Of a DNA stretch of 28,323 nt, positions 1 through 8,463 are shown piece by piece. Under the pieces are notes generated by a model. It did no database searches and was not told the origin of the DNA. It was given only the letters and a program-made list of their open reading frames with translations. The position numbers were made by a program, and so were the translations under genes. Source of the DNA: CAZTDD01 sp964612675 (GTDB lineage: Bacteria; Hinthialibacterota; Hinthialibacteria; Hinthialibacterales; JAKPRU01); contig CAZTDD010000094.1 of assembly GCA_964612675.1 (NCBI GenBank), positions 1 to 28,323 on the forward strand. Reading direction: 5' to 3'. Numbering within the stretch: the first letter of the stretch is position 1; every line of letters begins with the position of its first letter.

Positions 1-52
1 AACCCAACGACACCTTGCGTAAACTATGCGCAATTACTTAAGACGCTATGTA

Positions 53-87
53 TAGTCCCAGTCTCCTGGTTCTAGTCCCCAGTCTCC
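53..87. repeat. short imperfect direct repeat
   Basis: TAGTCCCAGTCTCC at 53-66 recurs as TAGTCCCCAGTCTCC at 73-87, with one inserted C and a 6-base spacer. It lies in the 217 bases downstream of the HEAT-repeat gene. I see no convincing gene in that stretch, and the small reading frames there lack recognisable content. The role is unknown and the repeat may be chance. Confidence 0.35.
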
Positions 88-217
88 ACGGAATCGAGGC
101 GAGCAGGTTCTTATGTCGGTTAGCCGGGGCAAAGCCGCTCAATAGGGGTGTTTTACTCGATTTCGCCGGATGTGCGGGCGCTTACAGACAAAACGTCATG
201 CCGGATACATCGTTCGA

Positions 218-2167
218 TCACGCAATTTCGAAAGACATTTTGAGCCGGCTTCGCAGCGCCTCTTGTGCGGCCTGACGCACTTTGCGTTCGGGATCCTGCA
301 GGAACGGCATGAGGGCTCGAATATCGTCATCCGACCCCTTAATCCCGAGTCCACGAACGGCCATCTGTCGAACGGGTGCGCGAGGATCGTTGGCCGCTTT
401 GCGCAGATAGGGCACCAGGTCAGGCGTATCGGTGTGAGCGACCACCCACAGCGCACTTGCTTTCTTCCACTCGTCGTTCTCGTCAAGCATTTTGATCAGT
501 TCGTTCTCATACTCGTTGTGCCCCCACGAGATCAGTCTCTGAAGAGCGTTCGCTTTCTCGCGGTTTACAGAACTCTGAGACGCTTTCTTGAGTATGTCGA
601 GCATCTCTTTACGTCCGTTCATCGAAGGCAGCAGCTCGATGGCGTTCGCTCGAACACGGGGATCGCCGTCTTCGAAGAAGCGCTTGATATAGGCGTATCG
701 TTCCTCGTCATCGCCGATCTTCTTGAATCCCATAACCGCCGTTCCGCGAACCTTGGGACTCGGATCGCGGGCGAGCCGGTCGAATTCGCGAAGAGAAGCG
801 GAAGGATCTTGTGAATAGAGAATCTTGAGATATTTGATTCTGTCCGATTCTTCCGGCGATGATCCCAGATAAGAGATCTCGTCATAGAAATCCGGCTTCA
901 TCTTCACAAGTTGATTTTGAATCTTCTCTCTGCGATAGAGGGGCAGTTTCTCGAAATCCTGCAGAAGACTGTCCCTCATGATCACGTAGATCGTTGTCAT
1001 TACCCCCCGGCGGATTTTCGGTTTCTTACTCCGAACGAGGTGCCCGATTTTGTCGAGAACATTCAGGTCGCCTTTCTTACGGATATACCGCAGAGTCGCC
1101 AGGAGCACCTGCTCGTCGGTTTCTGTAAGGAACTGAAAGACTTCTTTCTGCAGCGGCAGGGTTTCGCTTTCCCCAAGAATGCGAAGCACCCGAATACGAA
1201 TCCGTGAATCGTCCAATTCAAGACACCGATGCAGGAAAGCCAAATTCTGCTCGGCCCCGACCGCCTCGAGTAGATCGAATAGCACGATTCGCTCAGGCGG
1301 GTTCATGTGTTTGATCAAACCCTGAAACTCGACGAGGATTCGATAATGCTGCATAACGAACGCTACACGGACGAAGTCCTCCCTCTCCATCCGGCGCAGC
1401 GCATTCAGGTGATAGTTGACATCGTCGCCGCTCAATCGGACCGCATGTGCGATGAACTGAGTCAACCGTTCGAGAATCCCCTCATCGAGCTGCAATAGTC
1501 CTCTATAGAGGATCTCCAGTGAGCCCTGTTTCCGGTGTCGGATAAATTCATCATGCAGGAGCGTGTACTGCGGTAATTCGAGGGAGAGGTAAATGTTCCA
1601 GAAACGATCTTCGTCGAGTGGTGCACACTTGATAAAGAACTCGATCGCAGCGAACCGCGGAGACCGGCGCGACATATAGAGCGGCTGTGACAGAACCCGC
1701 ATTGCCTGATCCACTTCCGCTTCGGCGAGCTTGCCCTCCTTCTTTCTCTCGATGGCGTTCTGAATCAATCGGTCCAAACACCGACGGGTTTCATCGATAA
1801 CTGCCTGGTGGTAGTCTTCAAGTCCTGCGGCCAATAGATTTACGACGTCCATACGGCCCGAACGCGCGATCAGTCGGATCACTCCGACCCGCACTTGCCA
1901 CATCGGGCAACGAAGCTCGGAGACGAGTATGTCGAAATCGACTTCCGCTCGGTCGAGGACTTCCCAGGCACGGTCCCGCATCTCCCGGTTCTCATTGGCC
2001 AGCTGCCATAGAAGCAACCGGGTAGGCCACCGGCCGATCCCAGGCATAGATATAGCGTCAAGTGCCTCCCACTTCTTGTCCTCACCCCATTTCCCCCACA
2101 AGGTTTGAGAGACACGGTCGGCACGGCCGCTATCCAAGGGCCGATCACGCGAGAATAACTTCAGCAT
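218..2167 (-). CDS. HEAT-repeat protein (PBS-lyase-like repeats)
   Basis: This 649-residue protein is almost entirely alpha-helical repeats. Clear HEAT/PBS-lyase units occur in the C-terminal third, for example DPSPKVRGTAVMGFKKIGDD, DPRVRANAIELLPSM, DPRAPVRQMAVRGLGIKG and DPERKVRQAAQEAL, each with the D-x-x-V-R-x-x-A pattern. The N-terminal two thirds carry more divergent helical pairs. I see no signal peptide, membrane segment or catalytic motif, so it is probably a cytoplasmic scaffold or protein-binding solenoid. The ATG start is supported by GAGG six bases upstream. It stands alone on the minus strand behind its own promoter-like sequence. HEAT-only proteins give no specific function; the partner is unknown. 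A strongly biased antisense frame over this gene is a shadow. Confidence 0.85.
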   Translation of the reverse strand: MLKLFSRDRPLDSGRADRVSQTLWGKWGEDKKWEALDAISMPGIGRWPTRLLLWQLANENREMRDRAWEVLDRAEVDFDILVSELRCPMWQVRVGVIRLIARSGRMDVVNLLAAGLEDYHQAVIDETRRCLDRLIQNAIERKKEGKLAEAEVDQAMRVLSQPLYMSRRSPRFAAIEFFIKCAPLDEDRFWNIYLSLELPQYTLLHDEFIRHRKQGSLEILYRGLLQLDEGILERLTQFIAHAVRLSGDDVNYHLNALRRMEREDFVRVAFVMQHYRILVEFQGLIKHMNPPERIVLFDLLEAVGAEQNLAFLHRCLELDDSRIRIRVLRILGESETLPLQKEVFQFLTETDEQVLLATLRYIRKKGDLNVLDKIGHLVRSKKPKIRRGVMTTIYVIMRDSLLQDFEKLPLYRREKIQNQLVKMKPDFYDEISYLGSSPEESDRIKYLKILYSQDPSASLREFDRLARDPSPKVRGTAVMGFKKIGDDEERYAYIKRFFEDGDPRVRANAIELLPSMNGRKEMLDILKKASQSSVNREKANALQRLISWGHNEYENELIKMLDENDEWKKASALWVVAHTDTPDLVPYLRKAANDPRAPVRQMAVRGLGIKGSDDDIRALMPFLQDPERKVRQAAQEALRSRLKMSFEIA

Positions 2168-2772
2168 AAGGGCCTCGTACCTTTAGCCGTCCTCCATCGA
2201 GTCGAACTTGACCGTCGACTTTGGCGATTTACTTCTTCCTCAGCACGCGATCAGGACTGCCCTGCAATAAATTATAGCGAATTTGAACTTCTTGAAGCAA
2301 GAAAGACGCCTGACCTCTCCCTGCGCCCTGACTCAAGCTGTTTATAGAGAACGTTCGAATTCAACGTTTCTATCTTCTATATACTGACTTTCCCCTTCAA
2401 GATCGATGACCGGATAGTTGTTTACGAGCTGTAAAAGATTTGGTGTGGAAACAAACGTACCGGAGCCGAACGGACTGCATTGCCTAGGCGAAATAGAGTA
2501 GCGCGAACAGCTTGGACGACTCAGCTGGAGCAAGATGTACCTCCTCTCTCCCCACTGAAGTAGTCGACATATGATAAGAAAACTGAAGAACTTGTCAACA
2601 CATAAGTTACAGCCACAGTCATTTCCTGCAATACGGAGCAGTATCTGCCTGTTTCTGCCCAGGATTTCTGTAGATCTCAATTGTATCGAATTGTGACAAC
2701 GAACGGTGTTTTTTACGGTAATCCAAGACCGTGATCCGTATTCTGAGGTCAAATGGGGCTCGATTCTCTCGT
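2168..2772. other. 605-base gap with no convincing gene
   Basis: This gap lies between the 3' end of the ubiX-ubiA-radical SAM unit and the 5' end of the HEAT-repeat gene. It looks more AT-rich than the flanking genes. A 136-codon minus-strand frame (2342-2752) is rich in Cys and Ser, matches nothing I recognise, and lacks a convincing ribosome binding site. Apart from the HEAT-gene promoter I find no RNA gene, no U-tract terminator and no repeat. Confidence 0.5.
2271..2300 (-). promoter_or_regulatory. probable sigma-70 promoter of the HEAT-repeat gene
   Basis: On the minus strand a perfect TATAAT -10 box (2271-2276) lies 18 bases after TTGCTT (2295-2300), a weak -35 with the TTG core. Initiation would fall near 2264, leaving a leader of about 100 bases before the ATG at 2167. 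The evidence is motif match and position only. Confidence 0.45.
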
Positions 2773-4221
2773 CTATCCACCTCTACCTGTCTCGAAAACC
2801 TCCCGGAGATTCCTGTCTGCACACGCGACCTCCAGTATTTTTGGCGCCAAAGTCACACGATCTTCGAGCGATAAAGCCGCTTCGATCTGTGCTTCCCAAA
2901 TACTGGCGGGAGGCGATTTGAACTTGCCTCGAAACACGAGTACGCGCCGGATATGCCTCATCGCGCGTTTCAAATCGGTTGCGGAGGCCATCCGCCGATC
3001 CGCAAACGGAGTGTACGACTTTGGCACGAATGGCGTGACGCTGCAAATGACCTGTCGTCCTCCCTCTGCATGGAAAATCTGCCCGAGTTCCTGACTTGCT
3101 CTGATGATTGAGTCTGTTTCTTCGCGAATGTCCGTATCCGGGGTCCCGATCAGCCAATACAGTTTCAGATTCGCGAAGCCCGTTCGCGCCGCTCGAAACA
3201 CCGCATCGTGAAGGGCGGATGAGCGGATCGGTTTGCCGAGATGTTTTCGTTGCGTGTCCGAGCCGGATTCCGGTGCCAGAGTAATCGTCCGATTACCCCC
3301 GTCCCGCAAGAGAGTCAAGAATTCATCCGATAGACGATCCGCCCGTAAAGACGAAGTGGAAAAGGACAATCCGTTGGAGACCAAATGATCGGCGATCTCG
3401 GTCAGTTCGGGATGATCGGCGACTGCCGCCCCCATCAGACCGACTTTCTGGATGTGCGGCCGATAGTTGTCCACCAGCTCACAGATTTCATTGCCTGCTC
3501 GAAATCGTGTTCGGCCGATCCGATGACTCACCAGGCAGAACTTGCAGCGATGACTGCACCCACGGCTCACCTCGATCAGGAACGCACCGCCGAACTCGTC
3601 TTTGTCGGTCAGAATGACACTGTGAGAAGGCCATTCGCTCAAATTCTCGACTTTGACGTACGGAAGGTCGACTCGATTCTCTGCAAATCCCAGCGGCGGC
3701 ACATAGAGCCCCGGTACCTCAGCGAGTTTCTCCAGAACGTGGCTGCGCGAACCCTCTTGCTTATGGAGAACCCTGGAGATAGCCGGGATGACCGATTCGC
3801 CTTCCCCCACACAGATGATATCTGCGAACTCTTCAACAATTGCCGGATTTGCCGATGCCGCCAGCCCGCCGACGAGCACGAACGGCGACCGGTCATCACG
3901 TTCACGCCACAAGGGGGCGATCCCGGACCGATCCAGATGGCGAACGAGATTGAATACGTCGAGTTCGTAGGTCAGTGAGTAGGCGACCAACGGAAACCGG
4001 AAGATCGGCTCGTTTCCTTCATAGGACCGAGGATCGCTCTCATTTTCATCGAAGAATCCTCGTTGGACAGCGATCCCTGACTCGTGAAAACAGCGGTAAG
4101 CCTGCTGCAAACCGAGCGAGCTCATGCCGATGTTGTATCGGTTCGGATAGACTACAACCGTTGCCGGTCCTACATCCGCTGGATTCGATAGAAGACGGAT
4201 TTCGCGGGGCGGTTTGCTCAT
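2773..4221 (-). CDS. radical SAM protein with B12-binding-like N-terminal domain
   Basis: This 482-residue enzyme would use a [4Fe-4S] cluster and S-adenosylmethionine for radical chemistry. The cluster motif CX3CX2C is C222, C226 and C229 in SRGCSHRCKFC. Upstream, residues 20-150 resemble the cobalamin-binding-like N-terminal domain of the uncharacterised radical SAM family TIGR03960 (YPNRYNIGMSSLGLQQAYR, VGGLAASANP, CVGEGESVIP). The fused C-terminal DUF2344 domain common in that family is absent. ATG at 4221 gives an ATGA overlap with the ubiA stop, better than the in-frame GTG six bases earlier. It is the last gene of a ubiX-ubiA operon, so a role in quinone or aromatic metabolism is possible but inferred. 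The substrate is unknown; the superfamily is certain. Confidence 0.85.
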   Translation of the reverse strand: MSKPPREIRLLSNPADVGPATVVVYPNRYNIGMSSLGLQQAYRCFHESGIAVQRGFFDENESDPRSYEGNEPIFRFPLVAYSLTYELDVFNLVRHLDRSGIAPLWRERDDRSPFVLVGGLAASANPAIVEEFADIICVGEGESVIPAISRVLHKQEGSRSHVLEKLAEVPGLYVPPLGFAENRVDLPYVKVENLSEWPSHSVILTDKDEFGGAFLIEVSRGCSHRCKFCLVSHRIGRTRFRAGNEICELVDNYRPHIQKVGLMGAAVADHPELTEIADHLVSNGLSFSTSSLRADRLSDEFLTLLRDGGNRTITLAPESGSDTQRKHLGKPIRSSALHDAVFRAARTGFANLKLYWLIGTPDTDIREETDSIIRASQELGQIFHAEGGRQVICSVTPFVPKSYTPFADRRMASATDLKRAMRHIRRVLVFRGKFKSPPASIWEAQIEAALSLEDRVTLAPKILEVACADRNLREVFETGRGG

Positions 4222-5090
4222 AGCCACACCACGTCCGCCGCCCCGAACAGGAAGAGCAGGATACTGATGGGGCCGTTGACACTGAAGAATGCCATATCGA
4301 CGCGAGAGATGTCATCCGGCTGGACCAACCGCTGCTCGTAGACGAGAGCCGCCGTGAAAATCCCCCATCCGATCCAGAAGAGCAGCCCGAGACCCGCCGC
4401 ATATCCAAAGCCTACGAAGAACAGACTGCTACAGATATGAAGAACTCTCGATGCCCTCAGTGCTCCCGTTCGTCCCAGGCGGATCACCATCGAATGAAGC
4501 CCGGTTTTCCGGTCGAACTCCTCGTCCAGCAGCGCGTAGATGATGTCGAATCCCGCTACCCAACAGAGCACCCCGGCGGCAAGCAGGACTGCGGGAAGAT
4601 CAAGTCGCCCGAGTATCGCGATCCACGCGCCCGCGGGTGCCATCGCCAACGACAAACCGAGAATCAAATGGGAAGTCGACGTGAAGCGTTTTGTGTACGA
4701 GTAGCCACAAATCACGATGAGAACGAACGGAGACAACAGGAAAGCAAGCTGGTTCAGCGAGTACGCAGCGAACAGAAACAAGAGTACTGCGATGCTGAAG
4801 ATTCCCCACGCTTCTGTAACGCTTACACTTCCGCGAGGAAGGTGGCGATCGCGTGTGCGCGGATTAAGGGCATCGATGTATCTGTCTGCGATGCGATTGA
4901 ACGACATCGCCGCCGTTCGAGCGGTCACAAGACAGAGCAGGATAAAGCCGAACGTTCGCCGGTCGGGCCATCCGTCTGCAGCAACCATCATCGCAAGAAG
5001 GGCGAACGGCATGGCAAACACGGTGTGGGAGAACCGAACCAGCCCCAGATACTCACGCAGCCGCAGGAATGGGGCATTCGCGTCGATCAT
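4218..5090 (-). CDS. ubiA: UbiA-family prenyltransferase (4-hydroxybenzoate polyprenyltransferase-like)
   Basis: This 290-residue integral membrane enzyme would transfer a polyprenyl chain to an aromatic acid in quinone synthesis. The first Asp-rich motif, NRIADRYID (N65, D69, D73), and the second, DIIYALLDEEFD (D182, Y185, D189, D193), are both intact. They sit between hydrophobic helices, as in UbiA and MqnP. The start is ATG at 5090, whose ATGA overlaps the ubiX stop; the longer frame adds a charged 32-residue extension inside ubiX and is unlikely. The 3' end overlaps the radical SAM gene by another ATGA. Whether the product is ubiquinone or menaquinone (chorismate-based or the futalosine MqnP route) cannot be told from this sequence. 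The neighbouring ubiX fits either ubiquinone or futalosine-type synthesis. Confidence 0.9.
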   Translation of the reverse strand: MIDANAPFLRLREYLGLVRFSHTVFAMPFALLAMMVAADGWPDRRTFGFILLCLVTARTAAMSFNRIADRYIDALNPRTRDRHLPRGSVSVTEAWGIFSIAVLLFLFAAYSLNQLAFLLSPFVLIVICGYSYTKRFTSTSHLILGLSLAMAPAGAWIAILGRLDLPAVLLAAGVLCWVAGFDIIYALLDEEFDRKTGLHSMVIRLGRTGALRASRVLHICSSLFFVGFGYAAGLGLLFWIGWGIFTAALVYEQRLVQPDDISRVDMAFFSVNGPISILLFLFGAADVVWL

Positions 5091-5758
5091 TGGGGATCGC
5101 CTCCGGCCTCGTTGTTCGATCGAATCGCCCCCCATCCGCCTTTCAGGAGATAAGAGGAATCGATACCCAGATGACGCAATACGCACGCGACGACGAAGGT
5201 GACGAGGTCTTCGATCGATTCAGGGTGGTGGTAAAACCCCGGCGACGCGGGCAGAATTGTCGCACCTGCTTGAGAAAGGACGTCCATGTTCCGTATGTGA
5301 ATCGAGGAGATCGGGGTCTCTCGCGGCACGACGACTAACGGCCGCCGTTCTTTGAGACAGACCTCCGCCATCCGACCCGCGAGGTCGTCCGAGGTTCCCG
5401 CCGCGAGACGGCCCAGCGTTCCTCCGCTACAGGGAATCACCACCATTCCTCCCAAGGCATACGAGCCGGAGGCTGCGGGGGCTCCGACATCGTCCGGCGG
5501 ATGAAAAAAGGCAAGGTCCTCAGCGACATCCTCCCACCAGTCGGCTTCCCCGGTTCGTGGATTCACACGATACGGCGTTTCCGAGCCGACGATTTGAACC
5601 GCCGGTCCTGTAATGGTCCAGTGAACTTGGCGGCCCAGACGGACCAGCTCACGCAACAGCCGGATGCCGTAGATTACGCCGCTGGCGCCGGAAATCGCTA
5701 CTCCCACCGGTGGCGGGGGATCGCTCGTAAGGCTTTCTGAATTCGGTGGATCATTCAT
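5087..5758 (-). CDS. ubiX: flavin prenyltransferase UbiX
   Basis: UbiX joins dimethylallyl phosphate to reduced FMN, producing the prenylated-FMN cofactor of UbiD-type decarboxylases. The 223-residue protein shows the N-terminal flavin-binding VAISGASGVIYGIRLL, a central VIPCSGGTLGRLAAG, and the family signature VVPRETPISSIHIRNMDVL followed by ATILPASPGFYHHP. The C-terminal 15-20 residues are a less conserved tail. ATG at 5758 follows AGGGG. The gene lies 21 bases after the SUMF1-like gene and overlaps ubiA by four bases, so ubiX-ubiA coupling is likely. No UbiD partner is visible in the window, so it must be elsewhere if the pathway is complete. Confidence 0.92.
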   Translation of the reverse strand: MNDPPNSESLTSDPPPPVGVAISGASGVIYGIRLLRELVRLGRQVHWTITGPAVQIVGSETPYRVNPRTGEADWWEDVAEDLAFFHPPDDVGAPAASGSYALGGMVVIPCSGGTLGRLAAGTSDDLAGRMAEVCLKERRPLVVVPRETPISSIHIRNMDVLSQAGATILPASPGFYHHPESIEDLVTFVVACVLRHLGIDSSYLLKGGWGAIRSNNEAGGDPQ

Positions 5759-5779
5759 GGGAAACCCCTAGGATTTCGA

Positions 5780-7189
5780 TTATTCTAATTCTCTGACAAT
5801 GCGAAGGCCTATGTAGACGCTCTTTGTATCTGTTTCCACTCCGCTGCGGAGCGCGGCTCGGCAGTATTCGGCGTTGTTCGCGTAATGCCCGCCCCGGATC
5901 ACTCGATACTCGCCCGAGTCCGGGCCGGTCGGGTCTACCTGGAATCCGCGCTCGCTGGGGTCCTCGTACCAATCGCTGCAAAACTCCCACACGTTACCGT
6001 GGACATCATAGAGACCCCACGCGTTCGGCTCTTTACGCCCAACTTCCTTCGCACCGGGGGTCGTGTGATTCCCACACCACCACATATGTCGGTCGAAGAT
6101 TTCGCAGAATTCACATTGGTCGTCACACTCCAGCGCATCGCCAAAGAAGAAGCGAGTGGTAGTCCCGGTGCGGCAGACATACTCCCATTCAGCCTCCGTA
6201 GGAAGGCGAAAAGTGCCAGCGTTGATAGCGTTCAGTCTTGCTAGAAATTCCTGACAATCGTCCCAGCTGACACTATGGACCGCGAAATTCTCGCCTACGC
6301 CAAGTTTCACCGTTGGATTCTCGCCCATGACCGCTTCCCACTGCGCTTGCGTGATCTCGAATTTGCCGACGTAAAAAGGTCTTGTGATAGTAATTTGATG
6401 GGAAGGCCATTCGCGGCCTACGTATCCCCGTTCGTCCTCGGGACATCCCATCGTGAATGAACCGGCCGGTATGAGAACCATGGTCAGCGGTTTTGCCTCT
6501 TCCGAAAGTCCGGGCAGAGAAACCTCGATTTCGTGCAAGCCGGTGTCGGGGTTCACATAGCCCGTCGTAGGAGAAATGTCGATTGATTCCGGATCGACCT
6601 CGTCACCGTCAAGAAACTCCGACGCATAGTAGCGGCTTGGTTTCAGCACAAACACATCCAAACGATCGACAAAAGCGGTCAGAGTTTCGGTTTCACTGGT
6701 ATTGACGATTTGAACAATCGGAACGAAACCGGTCGTCGGAGGGGAAAACAACACCGAAAGACGCTGGTAGCTGTCGACAAAGGACGAACCGTCCGCTGGA
6801 CCGTTTGTTGCAACAAATTGATCGGAGCCGGTATCCAGTGCGGCAATGGCGATCAGGGCATTGGCCGTGTCTGTTCGCACATTACAACGGATGATCGCGG
6901 AATGCGGGGTGGACACTGGACGCGCCTGAATCAGGATTCCCTCGCCCGGCTCGGCGACGATCACCACTCCGTGTCCATCCGTCGCATCCTCGAAAGTGCC
7001 CTCGGTTGGAATCGATGAAAACAATATTTCTGCCTTAGGCAGTCGTCCGAAATCCGGTCCTGTAACGATGATCCCGTTGGCTTCCGCTGTTGTTTCGGAA
7101 AAATCAATCCGCACGTCTTGGGATGAAACCGGATTCAGTATAACGACGAAAAGCGCTATCAGCGTTAAATTGAAAATGGTATGTCTCAC
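5780..7189 (-). CDS. secreted SUMF1/FGE-like domain protein, probably non-catalytic
   Basis: This 469-residue protein has an N-terminal signal peptide (MRHTIFNLTLIALFVVILNPVSSQ), then a roughly 210-residue beta-rich region resembling a jelly-roll or binding domain. From about residue 234 to the end it has a formylglycine-generating-enzyme fold (PAGSFTMGCPEDE, RLPTEAEWEYVCR, NAWGLYDVHGNVWEFCSDW, RVIRGGHYANNAEYC). True FGEs use two Cys in this last segment; here only C443 remains and the first position is Asn438, so sulfatase activation is doubtful. An extra loop holds C355, C359, C362 and C372. I chose GTG at 7189 because AAAAGG lies six bases upstream; the TTG 21 bases earlier has no ribosome binding site. 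It lies 21 bases before ubiX and may share a transcript. Confidence 0.82.
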   Translation of the reverse strand: MRHTIFNLTLIALFVVILNPVSSQDVRIDFSETTAEANGIIVTGPDFGRLPKAEILFSSIPTEGTFEDATDGHGVVIVAEPGEGILIQARPVSTPHSAIIRCNVRTDTANALIAIAALDTGSDQFVATNGPADGSSFVDSYQRLSVLFSPPTTGFVPIVQIVNTSETETLTAFVDRLDVFVLKPSRYYASEFLDGDEVDPESIDISPTTGYVNPDTGLHEIEVSLPGLSEEAKPLTMVLIPAGSFTMGCPEDERGYVGREWPSHQITITRPFYVGKFEITQAQWEAVMGENPTVKLGVGENFAVHSVSWDDCQEFLARLNAINAGTFRLPTEAEWEYVCRTGTTTRFFFGDALECDDQCEFCEIFDRHMWWCGNHTTPGAKEVGRKEPNAWGLYDVHGNVWEFCSDWYEDPSERGFQVDPTGPDSGEYRVIRGGHYANNAEYCRAALRSGVETDTKSVYIGLRIVRELE

Positions 7190-7314
7190 GTGAACCCTTT
7201 TCGAACTCAATACACGAGTTGGTTGTTCAGTGAACCTTGTCGGAGACTCTAGGCGCTCTCCTTCTTAGGATTAGTTAACCGTATCGGAGAGGTTCCGGCG
7301 AGGGCGAGCCTTGT

Positions 7315-7323
7315 ATTATATCA
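7315..7323 (-). promoter_or_regulatory. extended -10 promoter element before the SUMF1-like gene
   Basis: On the minus strand TGATATAAT forms a TGn-TATAAT extended -10 immediately after the permease stop codon. No good -35 is visible, which is tolerated for extended -10 promoters. It would give a leader of about 120 bases before the GTG at 7189. Confidence 0.35.
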
Positions 7324-7328
7324 TGGAG

Positions 7329-8264
7329 CTACATCAGTTTCCTGCGGTAGTAATCCAGCAGCACCGCCACGACGATGACGCATCCAATCACGATTTTCTG
7401 CCACACCGATGCAATATCAAGCAGCGTCAGGCCGTTGCGCAGTACGCCCATCAGGAGTGCCCCAAACAACGTCCCCACAACCGTTCCCCGTCCACCGAAG
7501 AGGCTTGTGCCGCCGATAATTACCGCGGCGATGACATCGAGTTCAAGACCTTCTCCAATGATTGGTGTGGCTGAATTCTGTCGGGCGATTGTGATTGTGG
7601 AAGCCGCCCCCGTGCAAAGGCCCGAGAGGAGAAACACGCTGAGTTTGATCCGCTTTACCGATACCCCAGACAACCGTGCGGCGGAGGAATTGCCGCCAAC
7701 CGCGACGACACGGCGGCCGAAGGCTGTCTTGCTGAGAGCCAACTGCCCGAGAATCACGACGGCAAGTGCCTCCAACGCGGGCAGGGGGATTCCAGCCACA
7801 GTCCCTTTCGCGATGAGGGTGAAATTCTCGGAGAACCCGTAAAGCGGTTTGGTATCCGTGATCAAGAGCGCGGCGCCGCGATTGATGTACAGAAGACCGA
7901 GCGTCACGATAAACGACGGCAGCCCCCAGGTCACTACAATCGATCCTGCAACAAATCCACTCAGCATCCCGACGGCAAGGCCCGCCGCGATGGCGCCGGG
8001 TATTGGAACACCTCTCTCCAACAGCACCCCCGTGACCATCGCACACAGCGCCAAAAGTGAACCTACAGACAGGTCGATCTCGGCGGTGGTGATAACGAAG
8101 GTCATCCCGACTGCCATGATCAAGGTTACGGCGGTTTGTGAAAAAATATGAGAAAAATTCCTCCAGCTGAGAAAGTACTCTGTCTGGAGCGCAAGCACTA
8201 CACAAAGCAGTACAAGAACGATGCCGACTCCCAAACGATCCAATACGCGCAACATTCGTGACAT
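7329..8264 (-). CDS. sugar ABC transporter permease, RbsC family
   Basis: This 311-residue membrane protein belongs to the BPD_transp_2 family of ribose/xylose/AI-2-type permeases. Recognisable segments are AVGMTFVITTAEIDLSVGSLLAL (the family's G-IDLSVG motif), GLPSFIVTLGLLYINRGAALL and AAVIIGGTSLFGGRGTVVGTLFGAL, with about eight to ten hydrophobic helices. ATG at 8264 follows GGAGG by 11 bases; an ATG ten codons earlier lacks a ribosome binding site. These permeases normally sit beside an RbsA-type duplicated ATPase and a periplasmic binding protein. Neither is adjacent: upstream is a divergent AAA ATPase and downstream the SUMF1-like gene. It is therefore an orphan subunit or its partners are elsewhere. 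The sugar cannot be predicted. Confidence 0.87.
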   Translation of the reverse strand: MSRMLRVLDRLGVGIVLVLLCVVLALQTEYFLSWRNFSHIFSQTAVTLIMAVGMTFVITTAEIDLSVGSLLALCAMVTGVLLERGVPIPGAIAAGLAVGMLSGFVAGSIVVTWGLPSFIVTLGLLYINRGAALLITDTKPLYGFSENFTLIAKGTVAGIPLPALEALAVVILGQLALSKTAFGRRVVAVGGNSSAARLSGVSVKRIKLSVFLLSGLCTGAASTITIARQNSATPIIGEGLELDVIAAVIIGGTSLFGGRGTVVGTLFGALLMGVLRNGLTLLDIASVWQKIVIGCVIVVAVLLDYYRRKLM

Positions 8265-8415
8265 TGTACTCTCATCCTCCGGTACCAATGGCATAGATTT
8301 GCACAGAAATCTCTTCTCTGGAACAGATGGGCGCTTTGCTCCTATGAAAACGGTCGCCTATCCGTCATTGCGACCAAGTACTCCAGCGTAGATTGAATGG
8401 GGCGGACCGGTGCTG

Positions 8416-8443
8416 TTGCAAAGCCTTGAGGCACGCCTAGAAT
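8416..8443 (+). promoter_or_regulatory. probable promoter of the AAA ATPase gene
   Basis: TTGCAA (8416-8421) and TAGAAT (8438-8443) are separated by 16 bases, with four and five matches to consensus. Initiation near 8450 would place the GGAGG ribosome binding site (8451-8455) at the very 5' end of the transcript, an unusually short leader. Confidence 0.4.
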
Positions 8444-8463
8444 GACACGCGGAGGTGTTCGCG

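Noticed and set aside
170..814. 214-codon plus-strand frame
   Set aside because: It is antisense to the HEAT-repeat gene, has no family features, and is best explained as a shadow of that gene's codon bias.
2700..2735. Hairpin with an adjacent A/T run as a terminator for the radical SAM operon
   Set aside because: ACGGT/ACCGT can pair, but on the minus strand the run after the stem is A, not T, so it does not fit an intrinsic terminator.
2342..2752. 136-codon minus-strand frame in the 605-base gap
   Set aside because: Unusual composition rich in Cys and Ser, no recognisable domain, and no convincing ribosome binding site; not enough to call a gene.
5935..6162. CX3CX2C Cys spacing in the SUMF1-like protein as a radical SAM motif
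   Set aside because: The spacing matches, but it lies in an inserted loop of an FGE-type fold in a secreted protein with no other radical SAM feature.
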